A DNA stretch of 64,000 bases from Limnomonas spitsbergensis (taxonomy: Eukaryota; Chlorophyta; Chlorophyceae; Chlamydomonadales). Shown piece by piece: positions 57,001 to 64,000 of this stretch. The position numbers and the translations under genes are program-made. Within the stretch, counting starts at the first letter, position 1. Every line of letters begins with the position of its first letter. A model generated the notes under the pieces. The model was not told where the DNA came from. It saw only the letters and a list, made by a program, of their open reading frames with translations, and did not search any database. The stretch spans positions 1,644,501 through 1,708,500 of the forward strand of contig JAYJMM010000100.1 in assembly GCA_037349105.1 (NCBI GenBank), in the 5' to 3' direction.

Positions 57001-58184
57001 ATGGCCTATCCTGCATGGGCCTATCCTGCATGGGCGCATCCTGCATGGGCCTATCCTGCATGGGCCTATCCTGCATGGGCCCATCCTGCATGGGCCTATC
57101 CTGCATGGGTGCATCCTGCATGGGCGCATCCTGCATTGGTCGATCCTGCATGGGCCCATCCTGCATGGCCGCATCCTGCTGGACCTATCAGCATGGACCT
57201 ATCCTGTATAGGCTTATCCTGCATGGGCCCACTCGGCATGGGTCCGTCCTGCATGGACCCATCTTGCATGTGCCCACAGAAACAACAGCAGCTGACCGCA
57301 CACGCACTTTGAGAGACGTCTGCACTACCGTCATGATCATAGCCTTGCGCATGCGCCTCTCATAGGCATGCATGGCCTGCATGCGCCTATCATAGGCCTG
57401 CATGGGCATATCATAGGTCTGCATGGTCATATCATAGGCCTGCATGGTCATATCATAGGTCTGCATGGTCATATCATAGGCCTGCATGGTCATATCATAG
57501 GCCTGTGTGGGTATATCATGAGCCTGCATGGGCATATCATGGGCCTGCATGGGCATACCATGGGCATATCATGGGCCTGCATGGCACGCATACCTTCAGA
57601 CTCTTTTGCGCTGCTGTCATGATCATGGCCTTGGGCGGGTCGTCTTCATCGTCATTGTCGCTTTCTTCACCCTCCATGACCGGCCCAGCCGTCACCTCTG
57701 TGTCTGAAGGGGCTGCCCATGCTTCAAAGGGAAGTTCGACAAAGGTGGAGCAGTTCAGCATGGTGCCGCGATTCTGTTCCGATGTCTGCTGCAGGTAATT
57801 CCGCTGCTGCTGCTGCTGCTGCTGGTCGCTGCTGCTGCCTAACTTTGAGGCACAAGATGAAGACGCCGCTGACGAAGACGAGTCAGATCGCGTATACCGC
57901 GTCGGGGATGGGGTGGGAAAGGCCACAAAGCTGTATGAGCTGTCGGCCAGCTGCATGTCACAGCCGTTGTAGCCTGGGGCAGGCAAGCTGCTGCAGCTGC
58001 TGTTAATCCTGCTGCCATTGAATCGCACACTGGGTGCCATGGCATCAGCTGCTGCTTCTGCTGCTTCTGCTCCTGCTGCAGCAGTCAAGGTGGGACTGCA
58101 CAAGGTGTCCCATGCCGATGTTGCTCCTTCGGATGTATTTAGGGCTCTCGGGAGCATGCGCTCCTGCTGCTTTTGCTGCTGCAT
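30018..58184 (-). CDS. AKT-like cation (K+) channel with CNBD and ankyrin repeats, 27 exons
   Basis: Six-TM, voltage-gated-channel-fold protein, probably in the plasma membrane. Exons (- strand): 58184-57594, 56308-56166, 55817-55722, 55030-54959, 54187-54107, 53694-53490, 52910-52750, 51895-51756, 51030-50927, 49528-49416, 47123-47015, 46329-46221, 45544-45427, 43190-43074, 42358-42292, 41407-41249, 40798-40661, 39342-39253, 38588-38535, 37764-37669, 36928-36795, 36009-35893, 34982-34931, 33223-33095, 32695-32598, 31839-30882, 30101-30018. Total 4335 nt, all phases agree, 1444 aa. Residues: 1-197 Gln/Ser/acidic N-terminus; S1 ~247-270 (WFWSLTVFVALMN); S2 ~283-302; S3 ~328-345 (GFFFWDLIFMIPFAP); weakly charged S4 ~360-385; S5 ~397-420; pore with YTGLGDGDFF; S6 to ~497; C-linker; CNBD ~568-790 with an ~85-residue insert; coiled linker; ankyrin repeats ~872-1065; low-complexity tail 1098-1417; short last exon. 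The ATG at 58184 is the first in a frame that is also open upstream, so the true start may be further 5'. One intron is GC-AG. K+ selectivity is inferred from GLGD. Confidence 0.9.
30195..30300 (-). repeat. decayed copy of channel last-exon acceptor
   Basis: + strand GTCTAGTTGGTCAGGAAGTG...CATTT parallels the start of the last exon and its acceptor (GTCAAGTTGGTAAGGAACTG...CAATT), both followed by GGGAGGG tracts. Supports the reality of the last exon. Confidence 0.7.
31860..31955. repeat. TTTAGGGTTTAAGGTGAAGGG repeats
   Basis: Short telomere-like repeat next to the exon 26 acceptor. Interstitial, not a chromosome end. Confidence 0.7.
31985..32400 (-). repeat. three decayed copies of channel exon 25 3' end plus donor
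   Basis: + strand ACTCACCTGCGGCTG(C/T)TG...GTTC(C/T)TGCTGCTCAGTCCC at ~32200 and ~32315, and a poorer one at ~31993, copy the exon end at 32598 (CCCACCTGCGGCTGTGGGAT ... GTTCCTGCTCATGCTGCTGA). Confidence 0.85.
33240..33845 (-). repeat. about four decayed copies of the ankyrin exon 33223-33095
   Basis: The copy at 33243-33345 still reads AKLLAKASADVFLMNQWG, then shifts frame by one base after TGGGG. Shorter copies lie at ~33455-33530 (LLLRTGAD), ~33595-33672 and ~33780-33830, each beginning after a CTGCAG-like acceptor with (G)GTCAAGGCGG(A/G). Between them are CAGCAG/GCAGTA tracts (33349-33405, 33530-33580). Confidence 0.85.
34262..34930 (-). repeat. 41/42-bp array built on channel exon 23 donor
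   Basis: + strand units AAGACGTACCGCTGCGA and ATGAATACCGCTGTGGCCCC alternate, joined by CCTAAACCCTAACACCCT. The first contains the exon 23 donor (on the - strand CGCAGCG/GTACGTCTT). About 16 monomers in ~83-bp dimers. Confidence 0.92.
35036..35876. repeat. 22-bp minisatellite, about 38 units
   Basis: Unit GGGTTGCAGGTGTGAGGGTT plus AA, with ATG/AAG variants, in channel intron 22. GGGTTAAGGG is telomere-like. Confidence 0.96.
36110..36670 (-). repeat. copies of channel exon 22 acceptor region
   Basis: + strand AAGCTGCGATACAGTAGGAG and GGCTAGGAGTCAAGG repeat about six times. They copy the acceptor side of exon 22 at 36009 (AGGCTGCGATGCAGGAGGAG, GGCTAGGAGTCAGGG). Confidence 0.85.
36995..37480 (-). 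repeat. about five copies of channel exon 21 acceptor plus start
   Basis: + strand GAGCTGCCTCACAATTGCCT then GGGGTGTACGGGGGGCGAGG. Copies at ~37012, 37110, 37200, 37303 and 37445 resemble exon 21 with its acceptor (36910-36940) and diverge unevenly. The one at 37445 is nearly identical to the exon. Confidence 0.9.
38375..38534 (-). repeat. copies of channel exon 19 donor region
   Basis: + strand TGAACAAGCATGCACCTCCT preceded by CTCAATCCTTGAC(T)CCC: two units beside the exon 19 donor (GAGGAG/GTGCGTGC on the - strand). Confidence 0.8.
38880..39250 (-). repeat. copies of channel exon 18 3' end plus a 15-bp array
   Basis: + strand CCTGGCCGTCGAAGAAGGTG (~38888) and CCTGGCGGTCGAGGAAGGTT (~39049) copy exon 18 (CCTGGCGGTCGAAGAAGGTG at 39253). 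A CAGTACAACACAGCA array (39095-39245) fills the gap. Confidence 0.88.
40005..40655 (-). repeat. six to seven decayed copies of channel exon 17 3' end plus donor
   Basis: + strand GGTTTCATGAATGCATTGGG and CAGCTCTGC(T/C)GTCTTC, starting at ~40020, 40090, 40185, 40290, 40374 and 40552, separated by CCTTGATCTAGACCCTACCC. The copy at ~40370 carries GTAAGTG where the functional exon has GCAAGTG. Confidence 0.88.
40655..40660 (-). other. GC-type splice donor (GCAAGT)
   Basis: The exon at 40798-40661 ends ATG AAA CCG and is followed by GCAAGTGG. No GT donor keeps the frame here. The next exon (39342-39253, acceptor TTTCACAG) joins in phase 0 and continues a plausible linker before the ankyrin repeats. 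It is the only GC-AG intron among about 50 modelled coding introns. Confidence 0.7.
41515..41570. repeat. poly-G-rich tract
   Basis: GGGGATGGGGGGGGGGGG sequence near the exon 16 acceptor. Confidence 0.85.
41680..42205. repeat. poly-C-interrupted minisatellite, about 19 units
   Basis: Constant core TGAAAATCCTCAGCTA joined by 8-15 C. Unit length varies only through the C run. In channel intron 15. Confidence 0.97.
42640..43073 (-). repeat. 64-bp array built on channel exon 14 donor, about 6 units
   Basis: + strand CCCTGAACTCACATTGACAC then TTCCTAGAAAAGCAAGTCTT and TGGGTTTCGGCACGTATCC. ACTCACATTGAC is the exon 14 donor junction (on the - strand GTCAAT/GTGAGT). Units next to the exon are the most alike. 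Confidence 0.93.
43205..45355. repeat. 32-bp minisatellite, about 67 units (2.1 kb)
   Basis: Unit GGTTAGGATTGGGTGACAGG then CGGTTAACAGTT, with recurring variants (GGCTAGGATT, GTCATGATT, TGTGATAGGCTG). Variant patterns recur in blocks, e.g. around 43480 and 44200, showing segmental duplication inside the array. In channel intron 13. Confidence 0.97.
45890..46095. repeat. 18-bp GGATGTACAGGATGGAGG minisatellite
   Basis: About 11 degenerate units in channel intron 12. Confidence 0.9.
46345..46500. repeat. GGGATGAGGGTTCA repeats
   Basis: Degenerate short repeat beside the exon 12 acceptor. Confidence 0.75.
47125..48100 (-). repeat. six or more copies of channel exon 11 acceptor plus start
   Basis: + strand GCAGGACTTGTAGAGGTAGC, AGTGCTTGAGTGAGTCGAGG, TAGAGGTGCCTGG at ~47190, 47310, 47425, 47540, 47700 and 47925 copy exon 11 (GGACTTGAAGAGGTAGCAGT... 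GAGGTAGAGGTGC/CTGG). The first copies are nearly intact, the last barely recognisable. Confidence 0.92.
48290..49447 (-). repeat. 64-bp array of channel exon 10 3' end plus donor, about 16 units
   Basis: + strand unit: GAAGCTGCCTCACCTAAGCA, CCCTGCTTGTCAGGGCTGAA, GGATAGATGCTGAGCACAAA, GCCT. On the - strand this is the last ~36 nt of exon 10 (SIYPSALTSRVL) plus donor GTGAGG and ~20 nt of intron. The exon itself is the rightmost unit. Confidence 0.96.
49560..50185 (-). repeat. copies of channel exon 10 acceptor plus start
   Basis: + strand GGTCCA(G/A)TGTTCCTGCAGCA and GGTCCATGGTTCCTGCAGCA recur at ~49618, 49792, 49840, 49890 and 49935. A longer copy (GCTGCCTCACGTCGGTGTCT) is at ~50140. They resemble the exon start at 49528 (GTCTCCAGTTCCTGCAGTGT). 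Confidence 0.82.
50735..50860 (-). repeat. decayed copy of channel exon 9 3' end plus donor
   Basis: + strand TGCCTTGGGCAAGGTTATGC with AGCTGCATTCTGAAAGCAAG and GCGATCTGCTGATTGC copies exon 9 (ACCTTGGGCAGGTTATGCAG, GTATTCGTACAGCAAGGCAA, TCTGCTCACGG). Confidence 0.88.
51040..51415 (-). repeat. copies of channel exon 9 acceptor plus start
   Basis: + strand CAAACATGACGATGGTACAT (~51093), a short ACCGTAAGCATG (~51181) and CCATTAGCATGGTGATGGTA (~51382) copy the exon 9 start (CCATAAGCATGGTGATGGTA/CCTTC). Confidence 0.85.
51540..51755 (-). repeat. about seven copies of the pore/S6 exon 3' end plus donor
   Basis: + strand ACAGCACTACACCCACAAAT / ACCTAGGCAGTACACAGACA units of ~30 bp. On the - strand they copy the exon 8 end GTGCTGTCTGCATACTGCCT and its donor GTGGGTGTAG. 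Confidence 0.88.
52245..52665 (-). repeat. decayed copies of channel exon 7
   Basis: + strand TAGGCTGGTCATCGAAACGG, TCCATTTGTTGCCAGCCACG, TACCACCCCACTTGGGCCCC (~52557-52640) copy exon 7 (GTTGGCCATCGAAGCGGTCC...CCACTTGGGGCCC). Weaker copies (CCAAGGCGGTCCCAGCGATT; CCAAGTGGGTATCAGCAGTT) are at ~52265 and ~52355. Confidence 0.85.
53215..53489 (-). repeat. about 72-bp array on channel exon 6 donor, 4 units
   Basis: + strand GTGGTATTCCGCCTGGTCGC, ACCATGATGATTTAGGGTTT and AGGGTTTAGGGCGTAGGGCT. The functional exon begins right after the last CACCATGATGGT. On the - strand ATCATG/GTGCGACC is the donor. Confidence 0.92.
53770..54060 (-). repeat. two decayed copies of channel exon 6 5' end plus acceptor
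   Basis: + strand TGAGGATGATCGGCGTGAAC ... CCTGCAGCAGGGGAGGGG (~53788) and ACAGGGTGATCGGGGCAACC ... CCTGCAGCAGGGGAGGGG (~53948) copy exon 6 with its CTGCAG acceptor. Confidence 0.92.
54190..54500 (-). repeat. about 85-bp array on channel exon 5 acceptor, 4 units
   Basis: + strand GGCCAAGAAGAACCTGATAT, GGCAAGGAAAAGAAACAACA, AAAGGTTGGCAAACTC. GGCCAAGAAGAACCTTATAT at 54173-54192 is the functional exon 5 edge with its acceptor. Units decay with distance. Confidence 0.93.
54755..54785 (-). repeat. copy of channel exon 4 3' end plus donor
   Basis: + strand CTCACTTGATCGCGATGTCC matches the exon 4 edge CTCACTTGATTGCGATGTCC (54954) with one change; the copy continues only to CACAGG. Confidence 0.88.
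55360..55700 (-). repeat. decayed copies of channel exon 3 3' end plus donor
   Basis: + strand CATGAGAGGGTCTACTGTCT, AAGGCCGTCGTCACAGGCTA, GAGTTCATCCCAGTG (~55601-55665) copies exon 3. Poorer copies are near 55373-55430 and 55495-55540 (GCAGCTTCACTAGCACC). Confidence 0.82.
55875..56110 (-). repeat. decayed copies of channel exon 3 5' end plus acceptor
   Basis: + strand AATACTGTCAGGGAACCAAA, ACCACCTGTACCGAAGAGGA, AGGGTCCAGGGTGAAGGAGG (~55915-55980), plus a partial AATACGGTCAGGATCCAAGG (~56080), copy the exon 3 start and its intron flank. Confidence 0.88.
56940..57255. repeat. 15-bp CCTATCCTGCATGGG minisatellite, about 20 units
   Basis: Degenerate array in channel intron 1. Open frames (GLSCMGLSCMG and similar) are artefacts. 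Confidence 0.95.
57284..57593 (-). repeat. copy of channel exon 1 3' end plus 21-bp array
   Basis: A decayed exon copy (~57290-57350; on the - strand AAGGCTATGATCATGACGGT, TCTCTCAAAGTGCGTGTGCG) is separated from exon 1 by a 21-bp array of CCTGCATGGTCATATCATAG (57355-57590). The unit resembles sequence directly after the donor. Confidence 0.9.
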
Positions 58185-58399
58185 GGTCAGCTGCTTCTGT
58201 TGCTGCTTCTGCTGCTCCTGCTGCTGTGGGGGCAGCGCCTGTGCACTGCCTGGACGCTGCTGTGTGCTACCTGCTGCTGCAACCAGACCTGCTGCTGAAC
58301 CTACTTATCTCCGGCTGGCAACCGGTGACCTGCCCGATGTGTGCGTCGATGGGTCGTCCATGCGAGGATACAAATTTTCACGGGATGACTAAGTTGGTT

Positions 58400-61300
58400 A
58401 CGAGGTTGGAGTTATGTTGTGGCAACAACACACACCCTGGCCCTGGACCCCTGGTGTCCTAAGCAAAAGGGCCAGACAGAGCAGACCGGAAGGCGATGTA
58501 AAAAGTATTGTCCAAATGAATCAACTGATGTGTTTTGATCCACGCTTGCTTGCTCTTGGTGGGCTGATGGTGGTCCGTAGTTCGTTTTCAGGGCGACAGC
58601 GTCAACAGTATTCAGCTCTCCGGCTGCTACATCTGCTGCGTGTTGTTACAAGATCGAAGCTCTGGATTTGAAAAATTGGGCCGACTGACTGACTAATAAT
58701 TCTGGCACACATTGGGGATTCACAGGGGGGGGGCGTGGCACTAGTGCGGCGCGTGAGCAAATCCTTCCGGCACACGGGATAGTGACTCCTGACGTTTAAT
58801 ATGCTCGCTGCAGTGTCACATGCGAGATTTCGGCACGGCCTTCTGCACAGAGGTGATCTAAGGGATAGAGGGGACGAACTTGACGATGACCAAGCAAGAA
58901 AGGCCAGCCTGCGGTCTGCAGGCGACGGCTGTATTGCTAGTTGTACTGCCGTACTGCAGGAGTACGTTACAAACACGTTGCATTACGCCCCTGATATGCA
59001 TGGGCACGCACGTGTATCCAGCTCAGAGGTCCAGCTGTCAGATTTGGATTTTGTGAATGTCTTCGGGAGGCACAGCAAGCAATCCCATACTTGTCCTGCT
59101 CACCATCCACAACTCCAGCCACCTATTTTGACATATATATACCCCCCTGCTAGTACCCACCGGGCTTTAAAGCCCACTTTCGTGGTGGCCCGTAAGCTGA
59201 GCTTAGCGCAAATTAACCGGCTATATTCATTAAGGTTATTCCCGTCAGACCTCAAAGGTCGAGGTGCAGAAATCAGCTCAGCTACCGTACCAAGGCTGGA
59301 TCTCACAGCGGATGACGTAAGGTGTCACGCAACAGCTGCAACTTCGCTTCTCTACGCAATTCGATGCGCATCGTTACCAACACGCACTACGCCAGCGATA
59401 CAATTGTGACTATTTTTGAATCCTGTAACATGGCAAGGGGGTTTGCATGGGGTCCAGGTGACCCCGTCCGCAGTCCGCACATGCACCTGTCCTCTGAAAA
59501 GTCACATACCGGTACCCGACTGCTCTACCGTTTTCGTGCTGCGCAGCAGCACCTCTGATTACTTGTCCAGAGGCTAATGAAGCACGGGGTAATCTTGTTT
59601 TCGTTAAAAGCATAGCTTTGGCTATTTCGTAAGCACTATTTATGTAAGGCCTTCACATGCAGAAGTTTCCACTGAGAATCAGGAGATTGGAAGTCGTGCA
59701 AGGAGAGGCCACGAATTGGGTGACGCTGCGAATTACGCTGCGGTCAAGTCAGCGCAAATAGCAATCTTCTATATATATTTTGTGTGCTTGACCTGGCTTC
59801 CTGTGCACGCCTACAATTCGAGGTCGTTTTTGTGCTCTTGCCGGCAAGGCTTGCCCTCCCCACCACCCTCATCATCCCAAGTCATGGCCATCTCGACTGC
59901 CTTGATCGGCTGCTGGTGTGCGACTGTTACGCAAGTTAGTTCTTCACCGGCGATCGTCCTGGTGCGTCGCTTCACACACAGTGGCGATTTCAAGCTCAGA
60001 AGGTCGATGCAGCAGGGCGCAACACAACGCAACGCAACAGAGGGGATTTATGTTGAAAATAAACAGGGGGGACCCCTCTTTACTGTCAGAACATGTTGAA
60101 GTTATTAGCATGAAAGGATTGCTTACAACCCTAGGCCTTGCTAACAAAGCTCGGTCCCGCCGGCAAATAAAAGAATGTAAGGTTACTCAAGAGAGAAGGA
60201 AAGAGAGGAATGTATAAAATCCCCCCCCTCCCACACACACACACTACCAGAAAATAAAATATAAGGACAGGACAATTAAAGCCCCAGGTAACTTAATTAC
60301 CCAGGTAACTTAAAAGTAAGACGAAACAGGGAAGTAAACAGACAGGTCCCGCAATCGGCATGGGTGCCCCAAAGTTAAACCGTAGAACCACATAGACTTC
60401 GCTCATAATTAATTAATTATTGGCCTGCGCGAACATGGGTGCTAGCTAGTAATAATTCACAAAACGCCACTGCGTGGACTGTCAGTCAAGTGCCCAAACA
60501 ACTATTTGGAGGGGGGGACGCGCTATGTCGCACCATAAAGCAGTAAACGCGCCAATATGGTAAACTCCGTAATCTCCGGTAAAGGCGCCTTAGAGAGGCG
60601 TCCTTCTACTCACAAACAGGCTCCTTGTACTTCAGACAAGAGCTGTTAACTGGCTACTGTAAGGTTCAGCCCTAGCAGGGAGTCTCTCTGCCTAGGGATA
60701 AGTCTGGGTGTCCCTGTCTCGTGGGTACCGCCCCTACTACTTCACTTCGAGATGTGCGCTTCAGGTCCGTGGCGGACTTCTCCCTCACGAAAGTGATGGG
60801 CGCCTACGGGCAGACTTCGTGACTACTCACTGGCTGCGGGTGCTCAACGAGTTAAGCTTCTAAACTTGTATTTGAATGTCAGGCAATATCTTTGGGAGGC
60901 ACAGGCCTTCTGGCTGTATGGTCGCGATCCTGCTGGGCTGTGATAAGGGCACTTACCGCGTCACACGCGGTGAGGGGTACGGGATCGTAGACTGCGAACT
61001 ACAGTTCTGCAGGGATCTCGTTCCTCAACTGAGGTCTTGTTCTCCTGCTATCTCAGAGGAGGTTGAGCTAGTCTTGACTTGATATAGGTACTGACGTTAT
61101 GAACACCTCAGGCCTCGAGCATTGGATGACGGCCGGAGCTTGTTACATAAGAGGTCTGTCCTTTTGAAAGGGACGAAGTAGCTAGTTTGGCAATCGCCGA
61201 GAAAGATATTGAATCGGCAAACCCTAAACTCAGAGTACGGGCCAGATAAACCCCTAGCGTAAGCGGGTTTCTAGGTTCCAGTTCAAATAAGGAGACTCCG

Positions 61301-61816
61301 CAGGGAAGCTGCGAAGTCTCCGCGGTCGCAAACTGCGGCCTAGACGGTTTTGGCACGTATACCGTAATATACCGTGACAGCTATGGCTTAAAACAGCAAA
61401 TATAAAAACGCGCGATAGCTCGCGACTGTTTGATTTGACATCCGGCGAGTGATCCTTACGCCAGTCCCCGTAGCTCGATCCTGGAGGCAGACACGGGTGC
61501 TGCCGACTGCTGCTGACGTTTCGGGGCCCCAAAAGCCACACGTTTCCTGAGGCCGGGAACCGGCGGAGGAGGAGGAGGACGACTTAACTGAGTATTGCTG
61601 TCTTGCTGACCGTGCATCGAACGAGGGGTTTAACTGAGTTTTACTGTACTGGCTGAAAGTGCTGCGCGGACGGAAATTAATATTATTTTTACTGATGCGC
61701 AACGTGAAATTAAATTAAGATTTCGTTTTTAGATATTTTTGGCTACGCAACGAAAAAATAAATTAATTTGTTTTGCCTGCACGGACCTCAAGTGGTTTTA
61801 CGGTACCTTGTGTATA
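58400..61816. other. upstream region of the channel gene, no gene recognised
   Basis: Should contain the channel 5' UTR and promoter. The longest frame, 58801-59409 (+, 202 codons), shows no family motif and ordinary composition. 60540-61350 is different in texture: moderate GC, no repeats, no telomere-like strings. I could not identify it in any frame or as an RNA. Confidence 0.4.
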
Positions 61817-62253
61817 CCGTAGTATCAGTCCGATTTCGTTTTATTGATCGTTTTCAAGAAAACAGTGGTTGATTTCCACGATAATCTGCACCATACGCCG
61901 AAAACGAACGAAAAAACGAAGATTTCAGCTCCAAACCCTAAAATAATCGCGACATAAAGAGTAGCGCCGTTCATTTCGCAGACACGGTCCTTTCGCATCG
62001 AAATGCTGTCGTTATGAGCAAAAGGCAGTGTACTTTTTCTGCGTCAATTGCTATAGCGAAGGCACGAGCTGTTCTGGCAGCCGGTGCCTTTTGAGTGGTT
62101 CTGGAGCAAAAACGAACCAGTGATCGGAAAGAAATGCAGCCTCAGATCTATCAGAAAAACGAACCACTAAAACGAAACCGTGATTTTCTTAATTAGAAGG
62201 TTTCCAAACAAAAATCGAATTCAATATAAAACGAAAATTGACTTATACTACGG
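61817..62253. mobile_element. TA-flanked MITE, 437 bp (copy B, inverted)
   Basis: Starts CCGTAGTATCAGTC after TA and ends GACTTATACTACGG before TA (one mismatch). Its outer ~180 bp on each side match copy A in reverse orientation (TTTGTTTGGAAACC, GGTTCGTTTTTGCTCCAGAA, ACGATCAATAAAACG). The core differs. Confidence 0.9.
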
Positions 62254-62317
62254 TAAGCGGCAAGCAGTGCCAAGTTTTTTTAGTTAGAGTAACGTAGTTT
62301 AAATTGCATGGCACGGC

Positions 62318-62480
62318 ACGGCAGGACAGGACAGGGCAGGGCAGGGCAGGGCAGGGCAGGGCAGGGCAGGGCAGGGCAGGGCAGGGCAGGGCAGGGCAGG
62401 GCAGGGCAGCAGGTCAGGGCAGGGCAGGGCAGGGCAGGGCAGGGCAGGGCAGGGCAGGGCAGGGCAGGGCAGGGCAGCGC
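62318..62480 (+). repeat. (GGGCA)n pentanucleotide microsatellite
   Basis: About 31 units of GGGCA with one CAGGT interruption, starting about 65 bp past MITE copy B and ending in GCGCA units. Confidence 0.97.
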
Positions 62481-62499
62481 AGCGCAGCGCAGCGTTGGG

Positions 62500-64000
62500 C
62501 AGGGCAGACCGTCCAGGGGTCCATCCTTACGTTTTGCATTTTGCAGTTATCGGAGCGACGTGATCGCGCGTTTGAAAGTAGCACGGAGAATGCGGCGCCG
62601 GGATTCTCTCAGACAGGCAGGCAGATCTATCTGCGGCAAGCCCTTTTCAGGTGAGACTCTCGAGTGAGATTTACTTGGCGTGAAGAAATCCCTGCAATTG
62701 AAAGACATTCCTCAAGCCACGCTCAGGCGTTTTCTTTCTTCTTTCTACATGAGTAACCTACAATGCCGCCTTATCGTAGTGGATCACCGGCTCCCTCCCC
62801 AGACATTCATGGAATGTGTCAGTGCCTCGAAATCTCCGCCTGGATTGCAAAGACAGGTCCATGTTCAAGGGAATGTCTTGTCTGTGGTTCGGTCGTTGCA
62901 ATCGAGGCGATGACCAAGACATTCTCAGGACATTCCTCGTCGTCATTGCTTTCAGAGCGTTTGACAAAGCTCGAGCTCAGTCGTTTGCATCATTGAACCC
63001 AAGTCGCCTCTCGTCCTTCTCTTCCTCCTCCTCCTCTTCCTCCCTCTCCCTACGAACGTCCTCAAGGGCTGCCAAGCCAAGCCCTCTCGATCGTGTGCTG
63101 GTCGAGCACGAGCTGGGCATTCTCCTCATCGTTATCATTCGCGGTATGCAAAGGTGAACCCGGAGCAAACTGAGAGGGGTCGACATGATCTTGCTCTGAG
63201 CATGTGTGCATCGCTTGCCTCACAACCTACCGAATTGAAGGCAGGGCCTCAGGGGTGCAACCATGCTGCCGGTAACCAGCATGCATGCCAGCAAACTCCA
63301 AGAAAGGCTGCCCATCCTCGTCAAACTCAAGGCACACTTTGATATAGCCATGGTCATATACACCTGGTCATCCAAGGCAGACATCTTGGTAGCATACTTG
63401 AGCATGCATGCTTCTCTGGGATGGGAGGCAGTGCTTAAGCTCGAGCCCATGGAAGCACAATCCGGCTAAACCTGCGCTGTATTGCGTTGTTTAGTGCTAC
63501 CTCAGTAGTACATTCTGGCTAAACCTCTGCCGTAACGCGCTGTATCGTGCTTCCTCATGAGAACAATCCGGATAAAAATGTTGGGCTGTATCCCGCCGCA
63601 TCCTGCTACCGGAAGTACAATCCGATTAAACCTGTGCCGTACTGCACAGTATCATGTCGAATCGTGCTACTGTGCTTGGCCTAGCTCAGGGTTACCTGGA
63701 AGGACAGATTGGGCTCAATCCCCGTACCGTGTACATTTCACGAAACGGCCTGGTGCGGTTTTCAAGTTATTGCATGGCAAAGCTGCATGCATGTCTGGTG
63801 GTTCATGTGGGCAGGTTTAAGCCCACGCATGGGGATTGTCAGGCTGCATCCTTGTTCTTATGCTATGCATGGTCAAATTCATATCGATGCAGTTCAAGGG
63901 CTCGGCCAAGGCCGCGACCCATTCTGCTCAAATAAGATTCAAATATTGTCAAGAACCTCCCATCCATTGCCATCGACCCTCAGTGTTTGCATAATGAACC
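62500..64000. other. right edge, no gene recognised
   Basis: Several 60-115 codon frames on both strands. A minus-strand frame at 63186-62977 encodes an Arg/Glu-rich stretch (RREREEEEEEEEKDERR) made by a TCC repeat. None shows a recognisable domain. GTACAATCCGGCTAAACCTG-like sequence recurs loosely at 63450-63650. Confidence 0.35.

Noticed and set aside
58801..59409. 202-codon + frame as a gene
   Set aside because: No motif, no codon or composition signal above its surroundings, no splice context. Kept only as a note.
62304..62667. Gly/Arg-rich protein frames
   Set aside because: Translations of the GGGCA microsatellite.
1..64000. dinoflagellate origin
   Set aside because: Dinoflagellate introns often use GC or GA donors; here all but one modelled donors are GT, and the gene set is plant-type.

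Overview
This is nuclear DNA from an intron-rich eukaryote with plant-type genes. It is most likely a green alga. The evidence is GT-AG introns, a plant-type sterol glucosyltransferase (UGT80 family), an AKT-like channel with a cyclic-nucleotide-binding domain (CNBD) and ankyrin repeats, cytosolic ribosomal protein S7e, and very many CCCTAAA-like strings scattered through the introns. I think of a prasinophyte such as Cymbomonas, but that is only a guess from genome style. No bacterial, organellar or viral gene was recognised.

Three protein genes can be reconstructed exon by exon, and all exon phases agree. (1) A + strand UGT80-like sterol 3-beta-glucosyltransferase, 241-17954, 21 exons, about 873 aa. 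(2) A - strand 40S ribosomal protein S7e gene, 24908 down to 21186, 5 coding exons, 196 aa; it converges on gene 1. (3) A - strand AKT-like channel, 58184 down to 30018, 27 exons, about 1444 aa, with Gln/Ser-rich N-terminus, S1-S6 with a GLGD filter, C-linker, CNBD, ankyrin repeats and a low-complexity tail. The three genes have unrelated jobs (sterol glycoside synthesis, translation, ion transport) and nothing suggests co-regulation.

The rest is introns, intergenic DNA (18.3-21.2, 25.1-30.0 and 58.4-64 kb) and a very high load of minisatellites. Most lines of a six-frame translation here are shadows of these tandem repeats.

The main observation is that many intron minisatellites are not random. 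They are decaying tandem copies of the adjacent exon edge together with its splice site: the exon 3' end plus donor, or the acceptor plus exon 5' start. I call these exon-edge echoes. They occur in all three genes, on both strands and on both sides of exons. One set seems to have become coding, forming an insertion inside the channel's CNBD. The window also holds four or five nonautonomous DNA transposons: two with perfect 8-bp target duplications (hAT-like) and a TA-flanked family with two complete copies in opposite orientation and a third partial copy.
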